Shown in pieces: positions 1 to 5,219 of a stretch of DNA of 5,904 nucleotides. This DNA comes from an uncultured Alphaproteobacteria bacterium (GTDB lineage: Bacteria > Pseudomonadota > Alphaproteobacteria > RF32 > CAG-239). The position numbers were made by a program, and so were the translations under genes. The stretch spans positions 1 to 5,904 of the forward strand of contig CALXWF010000117.1 in the NCBI GenBank assembly GCA_944392285.1, written 5' to 3'. The notes beneath the pieces were generated by a model. It was given only the letters and a program-made list of their open reading frames with translations, did not search any database and was not told the origin of the DNA. The number at the start of each line of letters is the position of its first letter. Positions within the stretch are counted from its first letter, which is position 1.

Positions 1-50
1 GTTGGGACTGGCCTTTGGAATGACAAGAAAGAAAATCACCCCCACCCTAA

Positions 51-73
51 CCCTCCCCCGTCAAGGGGGAGGG
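51..73. repeat. G/C-rich palindromic intergenic repeat (hairpin)
   Basis: A perfect 9-bp inverted repeat, CCCTCCCCC (51-59) against GGGGGAGGG (65-73), encloses the 5-base loop GTCAA. It is preceded by a C-rich stretch (39-50) and followed by an A/G tract. Dispersed palindromes of this look (CCCTCCCCCGTCAAGGGGG type) are common between genes in proteobacterial genomes, so this is probably a REP-like or small nonautonomous element. Its family cannot be named from one window. It could fold as RNA or as cruciform DNA; it lacks a following T-run, so it is not an obvious terminator. Confidence 0.75.
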
Positions 74-89
74 AAAAGAGAGGGAAATG

Positions 90-164
90 TCCCGTCAAAG
101 GGAAGGGATGATAAAGGAGAGGTGTCCCCCGTAGGAGATAAAAGAAAAGTCCCGTCAAGGGGGA
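90..164. repeat. Decayed or shortened copies of the palindromic core
   Basis: The core CCCGTCAAGGG found in the 51-73 hairpin recurs as CCCGTCAAAGGG at 91-102 and CCCGTCAAGGG at 151-161. A more damaged version (TCCCCCGT followed by AGGAG) lies at about 125-137. The copies share the GTCAA loop but have shorter stems and are separated by A/G-rich spacers of variable length. This looks like a small cluster of one repeat family, either nested insertions or tandem growth followed by decay. Confidence 0.6.
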
Positions 165-293
165 ATAAAGGAAAAGAGGTGGCGGAACGGCAGGAGAGGA
201 AGATGGTGGCGGGGAAAAATTAAATAGAGCTTAGCGGCAGATTAACAAAAAGAAAAAGGGCGGTAAAAGATTTTGTGTAAAAATTATAGGCAC

Positions 294-330
294 AAAAAAA
301 CCGGAGGCTGATTACCTCCGGTCTTTTTTT
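294..330 (-). terminator. Intrinsic terminator of rpsA (sequence works in both directions)
   Basis: An 8-bp perfect stem (300-307 with 315-322, ACCGGAGG/CCTCCGGT) encloses a 7-base loop. On the minus strand it lies 18 bases past the rpsA stop codon and is followed by six Ts (plus-strand A run 294-299). On the plus strand the stem is followed by C and then seven Ts (324-330), so it could also stop transcription coming from the repeat region into the 3' end of rpsA. Confidence 0.92.
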
Positions 331-340
331 AGCTCAATAT

Positions 341-2023
341 TTAGGCGTTCTTTTTCAAAGCTTCGCCCAAAACATCACCGAAAGTTGAGCCGCCGGAAGT
401 TGATGAATATTCTTCCAGAGCTTTCTTTTCTTCATCAATTTCAAGAGCTTTGATGGAGAGGCCGAGTTTGTTGTTCTTCTTGTCTACAGAAGTTACTTTG
501 GCTTCTACAACATCGCCTTCGTTGAAATTGTCGGGGTTTTGGCCGGCTTTGTCACGTGACAAGTCTGCCTTTTTGATGCTGGCGCTGACGCCGTTTACCT
601 CAACATTGACAACTTTGTCGTCATGGCCGGTAACGGTGGCTTTTACAACATCACCTTTTTTCAGACCTTCAAGGGCTGAGGCAACAACATCTTCAGAGAG
701 TTGTTTAATGCCAAGGCTGATGCGCTCTTTTTCAACGTCTACATCAATGATTTTGGCTTGGATATCCTGGCCTTTGGTATAGTCTTTAACGGCTTCTTCA
801 CCGGGTTTGTCCCAAGAAATGTCTGAGAGGTGAATCATACCGTCAATTTCATCTGACAAACCTACAAACAAACCAAATTCGGTAATGTTTTTGATTTTGC
901 CTTCAATAACAGAACCAACCGGATGCTCTTCAACATAAGCAGCCCAAGGATTGGGTGTGCATTGTTTGATGCCAAGAGAAATACGACGTTTGTCAGCATC
1001 AACTTCCAGAACTTTAACTTCAACTTCTTGCGAAGTAGAAACAATTTTGCCCGGATGAACGTTTTTGCGGGTCCAGCTCATTTCTGATACGTGAACCAAA
1101 CCTTCAATGCCGTCTTCTAACTCAACAAATGCACCGTAGTCGGTAATGTTGGTGACTTTACCTTTGTAGATTTCACCGACTTTGAAACGGTCGGCAACAT
1201 TTTGCCAGGGGTCATTTTCCAACTGTTTCATACCAAGGCTGATGCGTTGGTTGTCTTCGTTGAATTTGATAACCTGTACTTTAACCGTTTGACCAACAGA
1301 CAAAACTTCTGCCGGGTGATTAATGCGTTTCCATGAAATGTCGGTAACGTGCAACAAGCCGTCAACACCGCCCAAGTCAATGAATGCACCGTAGTCGGTA
1401 ATGTTTTTAACGACACCGTCCAAAATTGAACCTTCTTTAAGCGTGTCAATTAATTCGGCACGAGCTTCAGCACGGGTTTCTTCCAAAACAACACGACGTG
1501 ATACAACAATGTTGCCTCTGACCTTGTCCATCTTCAAGATTTGGAAAGGTTGAGAAATACCCATCAAAGGCGTAATGTCGCGAATCGGACGAATGTCAAT
1601 TTGTGAACCGGGCAAGAAAGCAATGGCACCGTTGAGGTCAACCGTGAAGCCGCCTTTAACACGACCAAAAATAACACCGTTGACTCTTTCGCCGGAGTTG
1701 AGGCATTTCTCAAGGTCTTGCCATACTTCTTCACGACGAGCTTTTTCACGAGAAAGAACAATGTTGCCGTCTTTGTCTTCATAACGGTCAACGTAAACTT
1801 CTATCTGATCACCGACTTTGAGTTCGGGATTTTGACCAAATTCACGCAAGGGAATGCGGCCTTCTGATTTAAGACCAACATCTACCGTTGCAAAGTCAGG
1901 CGTCAATTTAATAATCGTTCCTTTGACAACCGAACCGGTAATGCCGTTGTCGCCGAATTGTTCGTTCAACAAGGCTTCAAAATTTTCGTTTGTTTCAGGA
2001 ATCTTGAATTCTGTATTTGTCAT
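341..2023 (-). CDS. rpsA: 30S ribosomal protein S1
   Basis: This is ribosomal protein S1, which binds mRNA at the ribosome platform and helps start translation on leaders that are structured or have weak Shine-Dalgarno sequences. The 560-residue product has six S1 (OB-fold) repeats at about residues 28-93, 112-177, 197-265, 282-352, 369-439 and 456-526. Repeats 3-5 are the most canonical, with NITDYGAF or NITEFGLF, a GLxHxSxxSW-type segment and RISLGxKQ at their ends; repeat 6 is divergent. The tail ends FGDVLGEALKKNA. I chose the ATG at 2023 (MTNTEFKIPE). An in-frame TTG at 2041 would add six residues, but it sits across a palindrome and has no ribosome binding site. No clear Shine-Dalgarno precedes the ATG either, a feature also known for E. 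coli rpsA. The gene lies downstream of cmk on the same strand, a conserved order, and ends at the terminator at 294-330. Confidence 0.98.
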   Translation of the reverse strand: MTNTEFKIPETNENFEALLNEQFGDNGITGSVVKGTIIKLTPDFATVDVGLKSEGRIPLREFGQNPELKVGDQIEVYVDRYEDKDGNIVLSREKARREEVWQDLEKCLNSGERVNGVIFGRVKGGFTVDLNGAIAFLPGSQIDIRPIRDITPLMGISQPFQILKMDKVRGNIVVSRRVVLEETRAEARAELIDTLKEGSILDGVVKNITDYGAFIDLGGVDGLLHVTDISWKRINHPAEVLSVGQTVKVQVIKFNEDNQRISLGMKQLENDPWQNVADRFKVGEIYKGKVTNITDYGAFVELEDGIEGLVHVSEMSWTRKNVHPGKIVSTSQEVEVKVLEVDADKRRISLGIKQCTPNPWAAYVEEHPVGSVIEGKIKNITEFGLFVGLSDEIDGMIHLSDISWDKPGEEAVKDYTKGQDIQAKIIDVDVEKERISLGIKQLSEDVVASALEGLKKGDVVKATVTGHDDKVVNVEVNGVSASIKKADLSRDKAGQNPDNFNEGDVVEAKVTSVDKKNNKLGLSIKALEIDEEKKALEEYSSTSGGSTFGDVLGEALKKNA

Positions 2024-2024
2024 A

Positions 2025-2038
2025 AAATTACGTAATTT
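2025..2038. promoter_or_regulatory. 14-bp perfect palindrome just upstream of the rpsA start
   Basis: AAATTACGTAATTT is exactly self-complementary and occupies the interval directly before the rpsA ATG (2021-2023), where a Shine-Dalgarno sequence would be expected. It could be a protein-binding site or an mRNA structure element, or a chance product of AT-rich DNA. It makes an AU-rich leader of the kind S1 itself prefers. The function is inferred, not shown. Confidence 0.35.
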
Positions 2039-2089
2039 CAAAACAATGCCGGCTTTTTAAAAAAGCGGACTTGTGCGAGGTTTATACAA

Positions 2090-2124
2090 AAATGCCGCAC
2101 CGGCGCACCCCAGAATCGGCATTT
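2090..2124 (-). promoter_or_regulatory. Stem-loop in the rpsA leader
   Basis: An 8-bp inverted repeat (AAATGCCG at 2090-2097, CGGCATTT at 2117-2124) encloses 19 bases. The inner CGGC at 2101-2104 gives the GCCG of one arm a second partner (2094-2097 with 2101-2104, 3-base loop), so two exclusive hairpins are possible. Read on the minus strand the stem is followed by a short T-rich run, so it might also act as a weak terminator or attenuator for cmk transcripts. If the promoter at 2133-2160 is real, the hairpin begins within a few bases of the rpsA transcript's 5' end. Confidence 0.45.
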
Positions 2125-2132
2125 ACGTTGCT

Positions 2133-2160
2133 TTTATACACTTAAATATTTATTTTTCAA
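2133..2160 (-). promoter_or_regulatory. Candidate sigma70 promoter for rpsA
   Basis: On the minus strand, TTGAAA (2160-2155) and TATAAA (2138-2133) are separated by 16 bases, matching the -35/-10 consensus at 5 of 6 positions each. It lies just after the cmk stop codon. The predicted transcript start, near 2126, gives a leader of about 100 bases before the rpsA ATG. rpsA could thus be expressed both from cmk and from its own promoter. The surrounding DNA is AT-rich, so a chance match remains possible. Confidence 0.55.
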
Positions 2161-2167
2161 GCCTTTT

Positions 2168-2824
2168 TTAACGCTTGGCGTCGATTAGCTCCATGGCTTT
2201 TTTTACAACAGCCTCAATATCAAGATTTGAGGTGTCCATAATTATGGCATCAGGCGCGGGCTTTAGAGGCGCCGTACTGCGCGTGCGGTCACGCTCATCT
2301 CGGGCGATGATGTCGCTTAAGACCTCGGCATAGGGCGTGTCTTGGCCTTTTTCCTGCAGCTCTTTATAGCGTCTTTGCGCTCTGACCTCGGGCGAGGCGG
2401 TTACAAAAAACTTGAAATCTGCCTGAGGACAAACAACCGTACCGGTGTCTCGGCCGTCATAAATCGCCCCTTTGGCTTTGCTTCCGTCTGCAAAAACCGG
2501 TGAAAGTGCAAAATCTTGCTGCATTTTAAGCAAGGCCGCACGCACTTTGGGCATAGCCGAAACTATTGAGGCCGCAACCCCGTTCTTGCTGCTGCGAAAA
2601 GCCGGATTCTTTGACAAGGCGTGCATTTGCTCAAAAGTTAAGTGCTTGGCATAGTCTTCCGCCAAGGCCTCATCTTGAAGGTCTTTGCCGTCTAAGGTCA
2701 TGGCTAAACCAACGGCACGATAGGTCATGCCGGTGTCAAAATAGGCTAAGTCATATTTGGCGGAAAGTTTGGCCGCCAGAGTGCCTTTTCCGGCAGCTGC
2801 CGGCCCGTCTATCGTTATTATCAT
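2168..2824 (-). CDS. cmk: Cytidylate kinase
   Basis: Cytidylate kinase transfers phosphate from ATP to CMP or dCMP in the cytoplasm, recycling pyrimidine nucleotides. The 218-residue length is typical. A P-loop GPAAAGKGTL spans residues 7-16. The substrate-binding DTGMTYRAVG is at 30-39, YDGRDTGTVVCP at 122-133, the lid-type arginine-rich RRYKEL at 151-156, and RDERDRTRSTAPLKPAPDA at 175-193, all hallmarks of the family. The ATG at 2824 is preceded by AGGA (2833-2836) with an 8-base gap, which supports this start. The gene is followed by rpsA on the same strand, the usual arrangement. It faces away from the plus-strand operon starting at 2932. I found no convincing -35/-10 pair for it in the AT-rich spacer. 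Confidence 0.97.
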   Translation of the reverse strand: MIITIDGPAAAGKGTLAAKLSAKYDLAYFDTGMTYRAVGLAMTLDGKDLQDEALAEDYAKHLTFEQMHALSKNPAFRSSKNGVAASIVSAMPKVRAALLKMQQDFALSPVFADGSKAKGAIYDGRDTGTVVCPQADFKFFVTASPEVRAQRRYKELQEKGQDTPYAEVLSDIIARDERDRTRSTAPLKPAPDAIIMDTSNLDIEAVVKKAMELIDAKR

Positions 2825-2887
2825 GTCTAATTTCCTGTTTTTTGTAATAATTTAACTGAACTTTAACATAACTTATTTAATGTGAAA

Positions 2888-2896
2888 TGGTATGAT
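2888..2896 (+). promoter_or_regulatory. Extended -10 promoter for the plus-strand operon
   Basis: TGGTATGAT fits the extended -10 pattern (TG, one base, then TATGAT, 5 of 6 to TATAAT). No good -35 sits at the right spacing, which extended -10 promoters tolerate. Transcription would start near 2903, giving a leader of about 30 bases before the ATG at 2932. A small hairpin (CCGA 2913-2916 with TCGG 2920-2923) overlaps the weak GGGG ribosome-binding stretch (2922-2925). Confidence 0.5.
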
Positions 2897-2931
2897 ATTT
2901 TATAGTTTTCAACCGATTTTCGGGGTTAGCG

Positions 2932-3465
2932 ATGTTTAGGGTGTTTTTATTTTTGGGCTTGCTTTGTCATATTGCCACCGCTGAAGCACAGGTTTCACAA
3001 AGCGCGGAAGAGGTTTTTAACAGCGATATTTTTGTCGGCAGAAGCATGCCGAAAAAACTTTTGGAAGCACAGCAGAAAAAATCTGCCACGGAACCTTGTA
3101 TTTTTCAAAGCAAAAGCAGCGGTGAAAATTTTGACGTTAATGATTATCGAAACTCCGTAAGCGAACGCTTTTTTGCCGAAAATACCGCAGAAATGCATAG
3201 TTTGGATATTGATAAGTCTTATCAAAGGCTGGTTGTTAACCTTGGAGATGAAATTTATATTCGTTTGGTTGAGCGCCCCGGAACAACTTGGAATTATGAT
3301 GTCAGCGGCGACGGATTAACCTTTGTAACCAGCCACAAAATCGGTAATATCTTGACTTTGATCTTTGAGGCAACAAGCGAGGGCGGCGCGCTTATCTATT
3401 TTGACCGCCTGAATGACGGCGAGGTTACCGCCGTGCGTAAAGCCAAAATTATCGTGGGATATTAA
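2932..3465 (+). CDS. Small exported protein of unknown function, possible chagasin-like beta domain
   Basis: I do not recognise a named family with confidence. The 177-residue product begins with a clear signal peptide: a short basic start (MFR), a hydrophobic core to about residue 15, and an A-E-A|Q cleavage site after residue 19. The mature protein of about 158 residues would be periplasmic. Residues 20-95 are polar with a single Cys56. Residues 96-176 alternate hydrophobic and polar residues as in a beta sandwich. The order LGDEIYIRL (104-112), RPGTTW (115-120), a middle strand, LIYFDRL (154-160) and a final KIIV (172-175) resembles chagasin/I42 cysteine-protease inhibitors, but their NPTTG, GxGG and RPW loops are not intact. 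The start ATG has only a weak GGGG upstream. It is the first gene of the operon, ending one base before rsmE. Confidence 0.8.
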   Translation: MFRVFLFLGLLCHIATAEAQVSQSAEEVFNSDIFVGRSMPKKLLEAQQKKSATEPCIFQSKSSGENFDVNDYRNSVSERFFAENTAEMHSLDIDKSYQRLVVNLGDEIYIRLVERPGTTWNYDVSGDGLTFVTSHKIGNILTLIFEATSEGGALIYFDRLNDGEVTAVRKAKIIVGY

Positions 3466-3466
3466 T

Positions 3467-4195
3467 ATGCCGAAAATTCGCCTCTTTTGCCCTGAACCCC
3501 TGCAGATTGACCAAACCGTAGAATTGGCCGAGAAAAATGCTCATTATCTGCTAAATGTCATGAAACTTTCTTGCGGGGATAAGCTCTGGCTTTTTGACAA
3601 CCAAAACGGCGAGTTTGAGGCCGAAATTGTGGAAGCAACAAAGAAAAAATGCCGCCTGAAGCTCATAACTCAAAGCCAAGAATTTTTTCAGTCTCCGGAT
3701 TTGTGGTTGTTGTTTGCCCCGCTTAAAAAAGACAAAACCGATTTTGTTATTGAAAAAGCCTGCGAGCTCGGTGTCAGAAAAATTTGCCCGACCCTTACGG
3801 CCAGAACCAACAGCGAAAAAGTGCGCTTGGAGCGCCTCACGGCTCAGACTATTGAGGCTTGCGAACAATGCCGCCGCGTTGATTTGCCGGAAATACAATC
3901 ACCCCTGCCCTTGCCTAAGCTCTTGCAAAACTGGCCTAAAGAGCGTATCTTGTTCTTGATGGATGAAAGCGGTAAAGGAACACCTATTGCTCAGGCTTTT
4001 GCCGCTTGTTGCGGCAAAAAAGCCGCCATTTTGGTCGGCCCCGAAGGCGGGTTTGCACCACAGGAATTTGAGCTGTTGCAAAAATATGACTTTGTTAAAA
4101 GCATTAGCCTCGGGCCCAGAATTTTGCGCGCAGAAACCGCCGCGGCCGCCGCTTTGTCCTGTTGGCAGGCCTTGTGCGGAGATTGGAAAGACTAA
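3467..4195 (+). CDS. rsmE: 16S rRNA (uracil(1498)-N3)-methyltransferase
   Basis: RsmE methylates N3 of U1498 in 16S rRNA, near the decoding centre, using S-adenosylmethionine. The 242-residue length matches the family. The N-terminal PUA-like part carries RLFC (5-8) and HYLLNVMKLSCGDKLWLFD (26-44). It is followed by PLKKDKTDFVIEKACELG (85-102) and the EQCRR segment (133-137). The C-terminal SPOUT knot is marked by GPEGGF (191-196) and LGPRILRAETA (215-225), which form the cofactor pocket. I start at the ATG at 3467 because the homologous region begins there. An upstream in-frame ATG at 3413 would add 18 residues lying wholly inside the preceding gene. The 1-base gap to that gene suggests translational coupling. 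Confidence 0.97.
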   Translation: MPKIRLFCPEPLQIDQTVELAEKNAHYLLNVMKLSCGDKLWLFDNQNGEFEAEIVEATKKKCRLKLITQSQEFFQSPDLWLLFAPLKKDKTDFVIEKACELGVRKICPTLTARTNSEKVRLERLTAQTIEACEQCRRVDLPEIQSPLPLPKLLQNWPKERILFLMDESGKGTPIAQAFAACCGKKAAILVGPEGGFAPQEFELLQKYDFVKSISLGPRILRAETAAAAALSCWQALCGDWKD

Positions 4196-4201
4196 AAGGA
4201 G
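4196..4201 (+). promoter_or_regulatory. Strong ribosome binding site of the response regulator
   Basis: AAGGAG lies directly after the rsmE stop codon, 6 bases before the ATG at 4208. It is the best Shine-Dalgarno in the window, so the regulator may be translated more strongly than its operon neighbours. Confidence 0.8.
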
Positions 4202-4207
4202 AAAAAA

Positions 4208-4882
4208 ATGAAATTTCTGGTGGCTGATGATCATGAGCTTTTTCTTAAAGGGTTGGAATTTATTTTGCATGAGCATCTGCCCGAAGTGGATTTGGTCTTT
4301 GCTAAAAACTATACCGAACTCTTTGCCGAGATTGATAAAAATAAGGATTTTGACCTGATTTTAACCGATTTGGCCATGCCGGGCGCCGCGTGGAACGATG
4401 CTATTGCCAAAATCCATGCCGCCTTACCCGAAACCCCCATTATCATTTTATCGGCCGTGTTTGACAAAGAAATCGTGCATCAGACCATTGAGCAAGGCGC
4501 TGCCGGATATATTCCGAAGACATCGCCGAATGCCGTTATTTTGAGCGCCGTTAATCTGGTCTTAAACGGCGGCGTTTATATTCCGCCCGAGCTGTTAAGC
4601 GACAGCTTGCGTAATGAATTTGACGTCTTAAAACAAGTGGAAAATTTTGATGACACTAAAAATGCCGATGAAAAAATAAATACCCTGACCCCAAGGCAAA
4701 TTGATGTCTTGGAGCTGATTGCCAAAGGTCTTTCCAACAAACAAATTGCCTTTGAGCTCGGCTTGACGGAAGGAACCGTTAAACTTTATGTGACCGCTAT
4801 TTTGAAAAGTTTGAATGTTTATAACCGCACAGGGGCGGTTGTGGAGGCAGCCCGCTTGGGGTTGATTAAGAAAAATGTCTGA
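4208..4882 (+). CDS. NarL/FixJ-family response regulator (REC plus LuxR-type HTH)
   Basis: This is a DNA-binding two-component response regulator of 224 residues. The N-terminal receiver domain (about 1-120) has the acidic pocket D7-D8, phosphoacceptor D54 in LILTDLAMPG, the switch residue S82 in IILSA, and K104 in GYIPKT, so all catalytic positions are present. An acidic, flexible linker (about 125-158) leads to a LuxR-type helix-turn-helix. It opens LTPRQIDVLELIAKGLSNKQ (160-179) and continues with LGLTEGTVK, ending with the NRTGAV segment typical of the family. It would bind promoter DNA as a dimer once phosphorylated. No histidine kinase is in the window. The gene overlaps the following Hpt gene by 8 bases, which strongly suggests that the two work in one relay. 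Targets are unknown; the adjacent rquA is a natural candidate but this is inference. Confidence 0.95.
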   Translation: MKFLVADDHELFLKGLEFILHEHLPEVDLVFAKNYTELFAEIDKNKDFDLILTDLAMPGAAWNDAIAKIHAALPETPIIILSAVFDKEIVHQTIEQGAAGYIPKTSPNAVILSAVNLVLNGGVYIPPELLSDSLRNEFDVLKQVENFDDTKNADEKINTLTPRQIDVLELIAKGLSNKQIAFELGLTEGTVKLYVTAILKSLNVYNRTGAVVEAARLGLIKKNV

Positions 4883-5207
4883 TTTTGTTGATTTTGACGC
4901 CCTCAAACAATATGAAGATATTTTCGGGCCGGAAAAAATGAAACAGCTCTGGCGCGAATATTTTGACGATGCACGGCAAAAATTGCAAAGGCCCGAAGAA
5001 AAATCAAGCGACGAAATCCGCCTGATTTATCATAGTCTGCGCTCTTCAAGCTTGGTGTTCGGCATGGCAAGATTTGCCGAAATCTGCGAAAAAATTGAGG
5101 AATATGTTTTGGAAAAACGCGATATTAACGAGATTTTGCCCCTGATTAAAGAGGCGGATATTCGTTTTGCCGAGGCCGTAAAAAAGATTGCTCCCCATTT
5201 TGCTTAA
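4875..5207 (+). CDS. Stand-alone histidine phosphotransfer (Hpt) domain protein
   Basis: The 110-residue product is almost only a four-helix Hpt domain, a phosphate shuttle between a hybrid kinase and a response regulator. The key stretch is YHSLRSSSLVFGM at 52-64, with phospho-acceptor His53 in the H-x-L-[KR]-[SG]-x-[SA] pattern and Gly63 where the helix kink glycine belongs. Arg56 replaces the more usual Lys. The rest is helical and charged, as expected, with no signal peptide or membrane segment. Its ATG lies inside the end of the response regulator gene (8-base overlap) and has no clear Shine-Dalgarno, so it is likely translated by coupling. It lacks any kinase ATPase domain, so it must receive phosphate from an unseen partner, or act as a sink for the neighbouring regulator. 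Confidence 0.9.
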   Translation: MSDFVDFDALKQYEDIFGPEKMKQLWREYFDDARQKLQRPEEKSSDEIRLIYHSLRSSSLVFGMARFAEICEKIEEYVLEKRDINEILPLIKEADIRFAEAVKKIAPHFA

Positions 5208-5219
5208 CAGAGGTGCGCC

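Larger units (their letters stand above)
1..293. other. Gene-free repeat-bearing, purine-rich intergenic region
   Basis: I see no credible gene here. An open frame spans roughly 2-223 on the plus strand, but its translation is a low-complexity Lys/Gly/Arg-rich string produced by the palindromic repeat and purine tract, with no domain. From about 65 to 227 the plus strand is overwhelmingly A and G, broken by short pyrimidine bursts at the repeat cores. The last part (228-293) is AT-rich with no clear promoter or RNA gene. In many alphaproteobacteria rpsA is followed by ihfB; here rpsA ends at a terminator and is followed by this repeat region, so any ihfB gene is not directly adjacent inside the window. 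Confidence 0.7.

Noticed and set aside
2..223. Open reading frame on the plus strand (73 codons)
   Set aside because: It translates the palindromic repeat and polypurine tract into a low-complexity basic peptide; the PTLTLPRQGGG-type string is a familiar artefact of such repeats, and no domain is visible.
450..782. 110-codon plus-strand open frame opposite rpsA
   Set aside because: It is antisense to the C-terminal S1 repeats; its Ser/Thr/Leu-rich composition is what the reverse complement of such codons gives.
2021..2041. TTG at 2041 as the rpsA start
   Set aside because: It has no ribosome binding site, lies across a palindrome, and adds six residues not expected in S1; the ATG at 2023 fits the family start better.
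2052..2066. Inverted repeat GCTTTTT/AAAAAGC between cmk and rpsA
   Set aside because: The arms are separated by one base and are mostly A/T; the structure is weak and the match is likely due to composition.
2161..2184. Possible cmk terminator (CAAGC/GCTTG around the stop codon)
   Set aside because: Only five base pairs with a 10-base loop, partly inside the coding region, and no proper T-run follows on the minus strand.
3413..3466. Upstream ATG at 3413 as the rsmE start
   Set aside because: The 18 extra residues lie inside the preceding gene in another frame, and the RsmE homology begins at the ATG at 3467.
3899..4276. 125-codon minus-strand open frame across rsmE and the response regulator
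   Set aside because: It is a shadow of two well-supported plus-strand genes and has no recognisable features of its own.
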